6,454 nucleotides of DNA, from assembly GCA_964429245.1 (NCBI GenBank), contig CAYSBE010000124.1, positions 1 to 6,454 of the forward strand. Reading direction: 5' to 3'. This document shows positions 1-5,373 of this stretch, one piece after another (the stretch's first letter is position 1; each line of letters opens with the position of its first letter). The position numbers were made by a program, and so were the translations under genes. This stretch comes from CAYSBE01 sp964429245. Lineage in GTDB: Bacteria > Bacteroidota > Bacteroidia > UKL13-3. The notes beneath the pieces are model-generated. The model was not told where the DNA came from and did not search any database. It saw only the letters and a program-made list of their open reading frames with translations.

Positions 1-1339
1 GATTTCTGAATATAACAACCGCATCACTTTTATTTAGGTGTAAAGGAAAATGATAAATCGATTTTCTATTGGCAAGATGCGCAGCAATTTGTACGTGTGC
101 CGATACAGATAAATCAGGATTGATTTTTTTTAGATTCATGAGCACTTCACGTGTATCAATTTCAGTTTGATAATGCGCTTTTGAAAAAGGATTTTCTTTC
201 TTCATCGGATTATACCATGGCAGCGCCCGGTTATAAAGTAGGTATGCGGTGGTAGTTATTCCTGCTATGGTGCAGCATACCAATGCAGTCTTTTTTAGGT
301 TCTCATTTTTTATTGCGGCTGAAAAATCAATCAGAGCCATAGTAGCCAATGGAGCAAATTCGATGGCATAATGCGCATCAATGCCCCAGAATGCGATTTC
401 TTTATTAAGCAATTTCTGAAACAGCAGTGGAGTTATCATAATCAGGTATGCAGGTCTTATGATGAAAGCAAACCCACCTGATACAAACAATGCAATCAAA
501 AATTCTTGCTTTAGTACTTCATATTCATCAGGTCGAACATGGCTTACCCACATCAACTTTAAGGTTTCAATTGGATGTAATAAAATATAAGAACCTACCG
601 AAAAAAGACTTCCTCCCAAGTGGCTGAATCTGCGCATTTGGTCAAATTTTCCGCTAGGGCTAAGTGCAGGCATCACAACGCCTGAGATGAGCAAAAAGTA
701 AATAATTGAAAACATAAACGCCAAAAAAGCAAATTGCGAACTTGGCTTACGTTTATCAGCATGCAGCAACCACATGCCGGCAACTACAAATACTGCCCAA
801 AGTGCCAAGTTTTCTTTGCTTACTAGTATTCCAATCAAACACAATGCAGCATAGGTAAATTGATTTTTTCTGTATAGCACAAACAACCAAGGAATAAAAC
901 AAGCACCAATTATATTGTCGTGATAGTCGTTACCGAGTGCTGTAAAAATACCCCAACACGCATAAAAATGAACAAGCGGAAGCCATGCGTTTCTTATTCC
1001 GTTTTCTGTTGCATATCGGTATATGCCCGCACCGGCAATAATGATACAAACATTTTGCACAATAAGTAACGTATAGCTGCCAAACACATACCATAGTGGT
1101 GAAAATAATATCGGCCACAAGCTAAAGTGCGAACCTAGAAAAGGGACCGATTCGGGCTCCAGGCCAAGGGTTACAATTTGCGGCTGCAGATGTGCGAAAT
1201 TATAGAGTGCATGATTAAACAAGCCATAATCCAGTGCGGCAGTTTTAAATAAATAGTGATTGACCAATGTAATGGAGCAATACAATAAAAAGAAAAGCAC
1301 GTGAATACCGTTGACAATATATCTTGGGTTGGGTGCCAT
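1..1339 (-). CDS. DUF2079 family polytopic membrane protein (3' end cut by window edge)
   Basis: Minus-strand reading frame open from 1339 to the left edge; 446 residues are visible and the C-terminus is missing. It begins MAPNPRYIVNGIHVLFFLLY and has many hydrophobic segments (roughly residues 10-30, 72-106, 118-136, 142-156, 162-193, 202-226, 278-308, 324-342, 350-369). Hallmarks of DUF2079 are recognisable: ALDYGLFNHALYN near 35-47, SHFSLWPILFSPLW at 70-83, a YHDN stretch near 139-142, SKENLALW at 174-181, HYAIEFAPL near 323-331, and a soluble tail with VSAHVQIAAHLANR at 412-425. Members are inner-membrane proteins of unknown function, resembling in topology the polyprenyl-phosphate-dependent (GT-C-like) glycosyltransferases; that role is only an inference. 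The ATG start at 1339 shares one base with the tsaB stop codon (TAATG), which supports this start and suggests translational coupling in a two-gene operon. Family assignment is from motif recall, not a search. Confidence 0.85.
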   Translation of the reverse strand, partial: MAPNPRYIVNGIHVLFFLLYCSITLVNHYLFKTAALDYGLFNHALYNFAHLQPQIVTLGLEPESVPFLGSHFSLWPILFSPLWYVFGSYTLLIVQNVCIIIAGAGIYRYATENGIRNAWLPLVHFYACWGIFTALGNDYHDNIIGACFIPWLFVLYRKNQFTYAALCLIGILVSKENLALWAVFVVAGMWLLHADKRKPSSQFAFLAFMFSIIYFLLISGVVMPALSPSGKFDQMRRFSHLGGSLFSVGSYILLHPIETLKLMWVSHVRPDEYEVLKQEFLIALFVSGGFAFIIRPAYLIMITPLLFQKLLNKEIAFWGIDAHYAIEFAPLATMALIDFSAAIKNENLKKTALVCCTIAGITTTAYLLYNRALPWYNPMKKENPFSKAHYQTEIDTREVLMNLKKINPDLSVSAHVQIAAHLANRKSIYHFPLHLNKSDAVVIFRN

Positions 1340-2037
1340 TAGATACCGGCTTTTTGTTTTGGAGTTGTGCTTACAAAATCTTTCAGGTAATACGGTTCAA
1401 AGTAGGCTACATCTTCAAAAAGTGCAGCATCATATTTTTTCTGTGCAAGCAAACACATTCCTTTTGCAGAGCAAAGGATACCATGATGAAAAAAAGCACG
1501 TGCATTCGAAATGACAGTTGAGCACTTCTGTGTAGCATTTCCTATAAAATGAATCTCATTTAGTTGCAACAAATCAGCAAACGATTGTGCATCGATAATG
1601 CAGGCAGTAACCGGGTCAATTTCTTTTAGCGTTACATCATAAGCAGCACAATACACTTCCATACGTCTTGCATCAAGCATAGGCAATATGATGGCTTGCG
1701 GATGTATATCAGCATGCTGAGTTAAAAAAACAGTTGCCAAACTTTGTAGCGTTGAAACGGCAATCAGAGGAATACCTAACCCATAGCAAATCCCTTTGGC
1801 TGTTGATACACCCACCCGAAGCCCTGTATAGGAACCCGGTCCCATGCTCACAGCTACTGCATCAATATCAGTATAGGTAAGACCTGCCATGTTCAATACC
1901 TGATCTATAAAAAGGGTAATTCCGGCTGCATGATTAAAACCCTCATTTGTTTCGTGTGAAGTCACATGTATTCCATCAATAGCTAATGCTATGGAGCAAG
2001 TTTCTGTAGCCGTTTCTATACAAATGATTCGAGCCAT
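1339..2037 (-). CDS. tsaB: TsaB, tRNA threonylcarbamoyladenosine (t6A) biosynthesis protein
   Basis: A 232-residue protein of the ASKHA-fold TsaB/YeaZ family, a cytoplasmic partner of TsaD. With TsaD and TsaE it transfers the threonylcarbamoyl group to A37 of ANN-decoding tRNAs. The N-terminus IICIETATETCSIAL (residues 4-18) is the typical first strand and phosphate-loop-like segment. FNHAAG (34-39) keeps the conserved His. SMGPGSYTGLRVG (64-76) is the family signature, and PMLDARRMEVYCAAYD (119-134) and the EPYYLKDF tail (214-221) match Bacteroidota members. The frame extends 10 codons further to an ATG at 2067, but family alignment makes the ATG at 2037 (MARIICIET) the likely start, and a promoter-like element lies just upstream. 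It is divergent from recJ and overlaps the DUF2079 gene by one base. Length is normal; no missing motif was seen. Confidence 0.95.
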   Translation of the reverse strand: MARIICIETATETCSIALAIDGIHVTSHETNEGFNHAAGITLFIDQVLNMAGLTYTDIDAVAVSMGPGSYTGLRVGVSTAKGICYGLGIPLIAVSTLQSLATVFLTQHADIHPQAIILPMLDARRMEVYCAAYDVTLKEIDPVTACIIDAQSFADLLQLNEIHFIGNATQKCSTVISNARAFFHHGILCSAKGMCLLAQKKYDAALFEDVAYFEPYYLKDFVSTTPKQKAGI

Positions 2038-2041
2038 GTTG

Positions 2042-2049
2042 CAATTATA
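2042..2049 (-). promoter_or_regulatory. Possible Bacteroidota-type -7 element for tsaB
   Basis: On the minus strand TATAATTG lies four bases before the tsaB ATG at 2037. It matches the Bacteroidota -7 consensus TAnnTTTG with one mismatch. A TTG triplet lies upstream but with a spacer of about 15 bases, shorter than usual, so the -33 box is not convincing. If real, the transcript would be nearly leaderless and would exclude the longer start at 2067. Confidence 0.3.
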
Positions 2050-2173
2050 AACAAAAGCAGCAACCAATATCCGTTGGGGTGGTTACCAGGTGGCAGATTT
2101 AATTACAATACCTTATCCACCAATAGCCTAAAGCAAAATAGCATATTGGCCCTCAAAATCACATAAAAATTCA

Positions 2174-2181
2174 TATTTTCG
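2174..2181 (+). promoter_or_regulatory. Possible Bacteroidota-type -7 element for recJ
   Basis: TATTTTCG, one mismatch from TAnnTTTG, ends seven bases before the recJ ATG at 2189. A TTG at 2146-2148 is about 25 bases upstream, rather far for a -33 box. The position immediately before the start codon is common for genes in this phylum, so it is offered as the best candidate promoter. The remainder of the 151-bp tsaB-recJ spacer shows no other clear signal. Confidence 0.35.
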
Positions 2182-2188
2182 CAGGTCA

Positions 2189-3898
2189 ATGGCAAGTAAA
2201 CGCTGGATACCGAAACAAACCCCTGAAAGCAGTAAAGTAGATGAGCTTGCTGCAGCCATTAATATTAATAAAACCCTTGCCGGGGTATTGGTTCAGCGAG
2301 GTGTTGATAATTTTGAAATTGCTAAGAAATTCTTTCGACCACAATTCACAGATTTATATGACCCCTTTTTAATGAAGGATATGGACAAAGCTATCTCCAG
2401 AATTGATCATGCAATTGCAAATAACCAAAAGATATTGGTGTATGGAGACTATGATGTTGATGGTACCACAGCTGTAGCAACCGTATTTAGTTTTATTTCC
2501 AAACGCTACGAATATATTGATTTTTATATACCCGACCGTTATACGGAAGGATATGGAATTTCCTTTATGGGTATTGATTGGGCTGCCAATAATGGTTTTT
2601 CGCTTATCATCGCATTGGATTGCGGAATCAAGGCCATTGATAAAATTGATTATGCCTTAAATAAAAATATTGATTTCATAATCTGCGATCACCATTTGCC
2701 AGGTGATGATATACCCAAAGCAACAGCCATTCTAAATCCGAAGCAATTGGATTGTACGTATCCCTTTAAAGAATTATCGGGCTGCGGTATCGGATTTAAG
2801 CTGATACAAGCCTTTGCACAAAAACACCAAATTGATTTTAAAGAAGTAGAGCATTACATTGACTTGGCTGCAGTAAGTACGTGTGCAGATTTGGTCCCTA
2901 TTTTAGATGAAAATAGAATATTGGTTCACTTTGGATTAAAAAAGCTAAAAGACAAGCCCAATAATGGTCTGAAAGCGTTGTTGGAAGCCTATGCCCCGAA
3001 GCCAGAATTTTCTGTAACGGATGTAGTGTTTTTTATTGGTCCACGCATAAATGCAGCTGGGCGGATTGCCGATGCCAAAGATGCTGTCAGGCTCATGATT
3101 TCAAATGACTATGATGATGCCCGAAATATTGCAGAAACGGTAAACCAACACAATACCGAACGCAGAACGTTTGATTCAACAATTACCGAACATGCTTTTC
3201 GCATGATTGAAGAGGACTCATCATTTGTTGAGAGAAAATCAACTGTACTTTTTTACAATGAATGGCATAAGGGTGTAATCGGAATTGTAGCGTCAAGACT
3301 AATTGAAAAATATTACAGACCAACAGTTATCTTAACAGAGTCAAATGGTTTGGCTACCGGTTCGGCTCGCTCAGTAGATGGATTCGATTTGTATAGCGCT
3401 ATAGAGCAATGCAGCGATTTGCTTGAACAATATGGAGGTCACACACATGCAGCAGGCCTCACTATGCGGGTAGAAAATGTAGAAGCATTTAGTAAAAAAT
3501 TTGAAAATGTAGTTGCCTCTTCCATTGCTGTAAGAAGTTTGACACCGGAAATTGAATATGATGCAGAAATTCCATTGCGCCTTATCACACCTAAGTTTTT
3601 TAATGTGCTCAAGCAATTTTCGCCCTTTGGTCCAGGCAATATGAGTCCCATATTTATGTCGAAAAATGTGTGGGATGTTGGTGATGTGATGATTGTGGGC
3701 AACAATCATTTGAAACTAAGTTTGACACAAGAAGAAGGTGGGCGTATATTTAAAGCAATTGCTTTTGGATTAGGTGAATTTTATGATAAGGTATCTCAAG
3801 GAATTTCATTTGACCTATGCTACACAGTTGAAGAAAATTATTATAACGGGCATCTAAATTTGCAATTGAATATTAAGGATATTCAATTCAAAAATTAA
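2189..3898 (+). CDS. recJ: RecJ, single-stranded-DNA-specific 5'-3' exonuclease
   Basis: A 569-residue DHH/DHHA1 phosphoesterase that degrades single-stranded DNA 5' to 3' in RecF-type recombination, mismatch repair and base-excision repair in the cytoplasm. All core motifs are present: GDYDVDG at 86-92 (motif I metal ligands), ALDCG with D144 (motif II), DHH at 167-169 (motif III) and DLAAVSTCADLVPI at 225-238 (motif IV). GPRINAAGR follows at 284-292, then WHKGVIGIVASR (359-370) and GGHTHAAG (416-423) of the DHHA1 domain, and a C-terminal OB-fold from about 455 to the end. Length is normal for the family in Bacteroidota. The ATG at 2189 gives the expected short N-terminus MASKRWIPK before the conserved region. 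The gene is divergent from tsaB, and its stop codon interlocks with that of the convergent lipoprotein gene. No frameshift or lost catalytic residue was seen, so it is probably functional. Confidence 0.97.
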   Translation: MASKRWIPKQTPESSKVDELAAAININKTLAGVLVQRGVDNFEIAKKFFRPQFTDLYDPFLMKDMDKAISRIDHAIANNQKILVYGDYDVDGTTAVATVFSFISKRYEYIDFYIPDRYTEGYGISFMGIDWAANNGFSLIIALDCGIKAIDKIDYALNKNIDFIICDHHLPGDDIPKATAILNPKQLDCTYPFKELSGCGIGFKLIQAFAQKHQIDFKEVEHYIDLAAVSTCADLVPILDENRILVHFGLKKLKDKPNNGLKALLEAYAPKPEFSVTDVVFFIGPRINAAGRIADAKDAVRLMISNDYDDARNIAETVNQHNTERRTFDSTITEHAFRMIEEDSSFVERKSTVLFYNEWHKGVIGIVASRLIEKYYRPTVILTESNGLATGSARSVDGFDLYSAIEQCSDLLEQYGGHTHAAGLTMRVENVEAFSKKFENVVASSIAVRSLTPEIEYDAEIPLRLITPKFFNVLKQFSPFGPGNMSPIFMSKNVWDVGDVMIVGNNHLKLSLTQEEGGRIFKAIAFGLGEFYDKVSQGISFDLCYTVEENYYNGHLNLQLNIKDIQFKN

Positions 3899-4413
3899 GG
3901 TTTTTTTCCGCAGCCTTTAAATGTTTTTGTATAGTACGCTTCGTTCAGTCCGTTTATGGCTACACCCTTAGAGCTGCTTACATGAACGAATTTATCATTG
4001 TTCAAATAAATGCCAACATGCGATACGGATGCTCCCTTGGTTGTAAAAAATACCAAGTCGCCTTCTTGTAATAAATGCTTATCAATTCGTTTGGTGTTTT
4101 TGAACATGTCAGATGAACTACGCCCGATATTTATTTGATAGATTTTAGCGTAGACCATTTGCACAAAACAGGAGCAATCCGTTCCTGTTTTCTCACATCC
4201 GTTATCCTTATGCGGCACCCCATACCAATCAGCTACCAAAGCATACAGCTCTTTGTTTGAGTGCTTGTTTAGTGTTATGCCATGAGTGTTAGCAAATTCA
4301 ACAATTGCATTTTTTGGTGCGCGATGGCTTTGTTTGTTTGCGTTCTTTTTAGAAGCACAACCCGCTGCGATGATTATAAAAAGAAATATTGTTGCTAATT
4401 TTCGCACATTCAA
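3895..4413 (-). CDS. NlpC/P60 (C40) peptidoglycan endopeptidase lipoprotein
   Basis: A 172-residue protein if started at the TTG at 4413, or 170 at the GTG at 4407; no in-frame ATG lies near. It starts MNVRKLATIFLFIIIAAGC, a signal peptide ending in lipobox AAGC with acylated Cys19, so it should be anchored to an envelope membrane. The C40 domain fills the rest: GTDCSCFVQMVY (77-88) with catalytic Cys80, GDLVFF (118-123), SHVGIYL with His132, and FVHVSSSKGV with His144. The Cys-His-His spacing (52 and 12) fits Spr-type enzymes, which cleave peptide cross-link stems of murein. The residue after the catalytic DCS is Cys where the family usually has Gly. The open frame continues to 4608, but that extension lacks family features and runs through the divergent DUF2490 gene. 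The stop overlaps recJ's stop. The family is secure; the exact start codon is not. Confidence 0.9.
   Translation of the reverse strand: MNVRKLATIFLFIIIAAGCASKKNANKQSHRAPKNAIVEFANTHGITLNKHSNKELYALVADWYGVPHKDNGCEKTGTDCSCFVQMVYAKIYQINIGRSSSDMFKNTKRIDKHLLQEGDLVFFTTKGASVSHVGIYLNNDKFVHVSSSKGVAINGLNEAYYTKTFKGCGKKP
4165..4191. repeat. Perfect 9-bp inverted repeat at the C40 active-site codons
   Basis: Arms AAAACAGGA (4165-4173) and TCCTGTTTT (4183-4191) flank a 9-base loop, inside the coding sequence of the lipoprotein. One arm includes the Ser and Cys codons directly after the catalytic Cys codon. It is within a gene and is not a terminator; a structural role is unproven. Confidence 0.6.
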
Positions 4414-4430
4414 AAATCGGGGATTGAAAA

Positions 4431-5195
4431 ATGAATGCAGGCATGATGTACAAACAATGGAGTGTTTACAAACTAAATAAGTGTGTTGTTTTATTATACC
4501 TGATCGTATTGTTTGTAATAGATGCAAAAGCCCAGACCAGCCAAGATGGATTAGGGAGTTGGAATATTTTAAATGCCCGATTAAGAATGACGCAAACATG
4601 GAGTGCATTTTTTGAAGGACAAATTAGAAGCATTGGTTTCTACACAAACTATCACTATTACGAATACAAAGCAGGAGCTACCTACAGAATAGGGAATAAT
4701 TTTGCGCTATCGGGTTCGGTAGGCAAGTATGTTACATTCCAAGAGACAGGTAATTTCGAAAATCCTAAACAACAAGATGAAACACGAACGTGGATTCAGG
4801 TTGCCATGAACAATCAATTAGGCAGGGTTAGATTTGAGCACAGATACCGTGCTGAACAGCGCTTTACTTTGTCAGGTTATCGAAACCGATTTCGCTATCG
4901 GCTTGGCATATTGTGCCCAATCAACAATACTAAAATTGAACCAGGCACATTTTATTTATCGATAAACGATGAAATTTTTTTTACAGATAAAGAGCCATTC
5001 TTTGAGCGAAACAGGTTGTTTATGGGAGTGGGATATGAGTACAGTCCAACTGTAGCATTTCAAATAGGATACCTCAATCAATTTGATTATAATCTTACAG
5101 ATGAAACCGGTAGAGATTTTCTTCAAATTTCCTTGTTGCTAAATATTGATTACAAACATTTGAGCAATAGTTTTATTCCAAACTCTATGAATTAA
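4431..5195 (+). CDS. DUF2490 family outer-membrane beta-barrel protein
   Basis: A 254-residue secreted protein. A basic start, a hydrophobic run at about 18-30 and DAKAQ form a Sec signal peptide with likely cleavage after A34. The mature part alternates polar and aromatic residues as in beta-strands. It carries the Arg/Tyr-rich pattern of DUF2490: RVRFEHRYRAEQRF (132-145), YRNRFRYRLG (150-159), FYLSINDEIFF (174-184), FFERNRLFMGVGYEY (190-204), then QIGYLNQFDY (211-220) and the final strand LQISLLLNIDY (231-241). Members are predicted 10-12-strand barrels in the outer membrane; their substrate is unknown. ATGs at 4431, 4443 and 4446 are in frame, and all leave a usable signal peptide, so the start is uncertain by up to five residues. 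The gene is divergent from the C40 lipoprotein gene with about 17 bp between, so any promoter must lie inside that gene's 5' end (TAATTTTC at 4396-4403 is a weak candidate). Confidence 0.85.
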   Translation: MNAGMMYKQWSVYKLNKCVVLLYLIVLFVIDAKAQTSQDGLGSWNILNARLRMTQTWSAFFEGQIRSIGFYTNYHYYEYKAGATYRIGNNFALSGSVGKYVTFQETGNFENPKQQDETRTWIQVAMNNQLGRVRFEHRYRAEQRFTLSGYRNRFRYRLGILCPINNTKIEPGTFYLSINDEIFFTDKEPFFERNRLFMGVGYEYSPTVAFQIGYLNQFDYNLTDETGRDFLQISLLLNIDYKHLSNSFIPNSMN

Positions 5196-5223
5196 TTTAG
5201 GAAATAATTAGTTGGAATGGCGG

Positions 5224-5240
5224 TCTCGCTTAAAGCGGGA
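5224..5240. repeat. 17-bp near-perfect palindrome in the T-arm position
   Basis: TCTCGCTTAAAGCGGGA: 8-bp arms around a central base, with one mismatched position that becomes a G-U wobble in a plus-strand RNA. On the minus strand it starts TCCCG like the D-loop palindrome. It occupies the place of the T-loop; three flanking pairs (5243-5241 with 5220-5222) could keep the base of a T-stem, with C5223 bulged. Confidence 0.6.
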
Positions 5241-5275
5241 CACGAACTCTTGCACCCCAAGCAATTGCGCTACCG

Positions 5276-5293
5276 TCCCGATAGCTATCGGGA
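5276..5293. repeat. 18-bp perfect palindrome in the D-loop position
   Basis: TCCCGATAGCTATCGGGA is a perfect 18-bp palindrome. As RNA it forms a 7-bp stem with an AGCU tetraloop, projecting from the D-loop of the tRNA-like sequence between A14 and the C-G18-G19. It is GC-richer than its surroundings and is not followed by a T-run, so it is not a standard terminator. Confidence 0.85.
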
Positions 5294-5308
5294 TGCGCCA
5301 CATCCCGA
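5288..5308. repeat. Competing 8-bp hairpin overlapping the D-loop palindrome
   Basis: TCGGGATG (5288-5295) and CATCCCGA (5301-5308) are perfect inverted repeats around a 5-base loop. They reuse half of the 18-bp palindrome and the acceptor 5' strand, so this hairpin and the palindrome hairpin cannot form together on the same RNA. Confidence 0.75.
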
Positions 5309-5373
5309 AATTATTTCACTGATTTTTACGATTGGTGCAAATCCTCTCTAAATCGATTTTGGTTGTTGCGAAT

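Larger units (their letters stand above)
5212..5307 (-). pseudogene. tRNA-Pro(GGG)-like sequence with palindromes in D-loop and T-arm
   Basis: Reading the minus strand from 5307: CGGGATG (acceptor 5' strand, with the C1 typical of bacterial tRNA-Pro), TG (positions 8-9), GCGC (D-stem), A14, an 18-base palindrome, CGGTA (with G18 G19), GCGC (second D-stem strand), A26, ATTGC-TTGGGGT-GCAAG (anticodon arm; U33, anticodon GGG, then G37 as in all proline tRNAs), AGTTC (variable loop), a 24-base T-arm containing a 17-base palindrome, and CATTCCA (acceptor 3' strand) plus discriminator A. The acceptor pairs six of seven (one G-U; C1-A72 mismatched) and the D-stem four of four. In the anticodon stem four of five pair. 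The canonical T-loop TTCRA is absent, the D-loop is far too long and no CCA is encoded. It is therefore a tRNA-derived element or remodelled pseudogene rather than an ordinary tRNA. It begins about 66 bases past the ldcA stop, so it could be transcribed as that gene's 3' tail. Confidence 0.6.
5201..5317. repeat. 9-bp inverted repeat bracketing the tRNA-like element
   Basis: GAAATAATT (5201-5209) and AATTATTTC (5309-5317) are perfect inverted repeats. They abut the tRNA-like body, two bases away on one side and one on the other. In RNA they would extend the acceptor stem; in DNA they could be terminal inverted repeats of a small (117-bp) non-autonomous element. No target-site duplication is visible outside them. 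AT-rich arms this short could also arise by chance. Confidence 0.5.
5196..5373. other. Convergent intergenic spacer holding the tRNA-like palindromic element
   Basis: A 178-bp spacer between the ends of DUF2490 (+) and ldcA (-). Positions 5201-5317 hold the bracketed tRNA-like element described in separate entries. Positions 5318-5373 are AT-rich, and no gene, hairpin followed by a T-run, or RNA was seen there. No classical intrinsic terminator was found for either convergent gene; the strong hairpins of the element may serve that role but lack a U-tract. Confidence 0.7.

Noticed and set aside
930..1118. Short minus-strand open frame MADIIFTTMVC...
   Set aside because: It is another frame of the same strand inside the DUF2079 gene, whose protein matches the family throughout.
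1311..1521. Two small plus-strand open frames
   Set aside because: They are antisense to the tsaB end and DUF2079 start, have no homology signals and no plausible start signals.
2064..2149. 7-bp inverted repeat CCAATAT / ATATTGG in the tsaB-recJ spacer
   Set aside because: Short, AT-rich and 72 bases apart; no further symmetry to suggest an operator.
3371..3709. Antisense open frames opposite recJ (also 3439-3705)
   Set aside because: They lie opposite the intact DHHA1/OB part of recJ, have no family features and look like shadows of its codon pattern.
4414..4608. N-terminal extension of the C40 lipoprotein to the ATG at 4608
   Set aside because: The extra 65 residues precede a complete lipoprotein signal peptide and are antisense to the DUF2490 coding sequence.
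5250..5340. 7-bp inverted repeat TTGCACC / GGTGCAA
   Set aside because: One arm lies inside the anticodon arm of the tRNA-like body, the other beyond the bracketing repeat; distance and length are compatible with chance.
5334..5344. GGTGCAAATCC, resembling a tRNA T-loop on the plus strand
   Set aside because: It differs from TTCAA at the key base, the flanking bases do not form a T-stem, and no anticodon arm or acceptor lies upstream.
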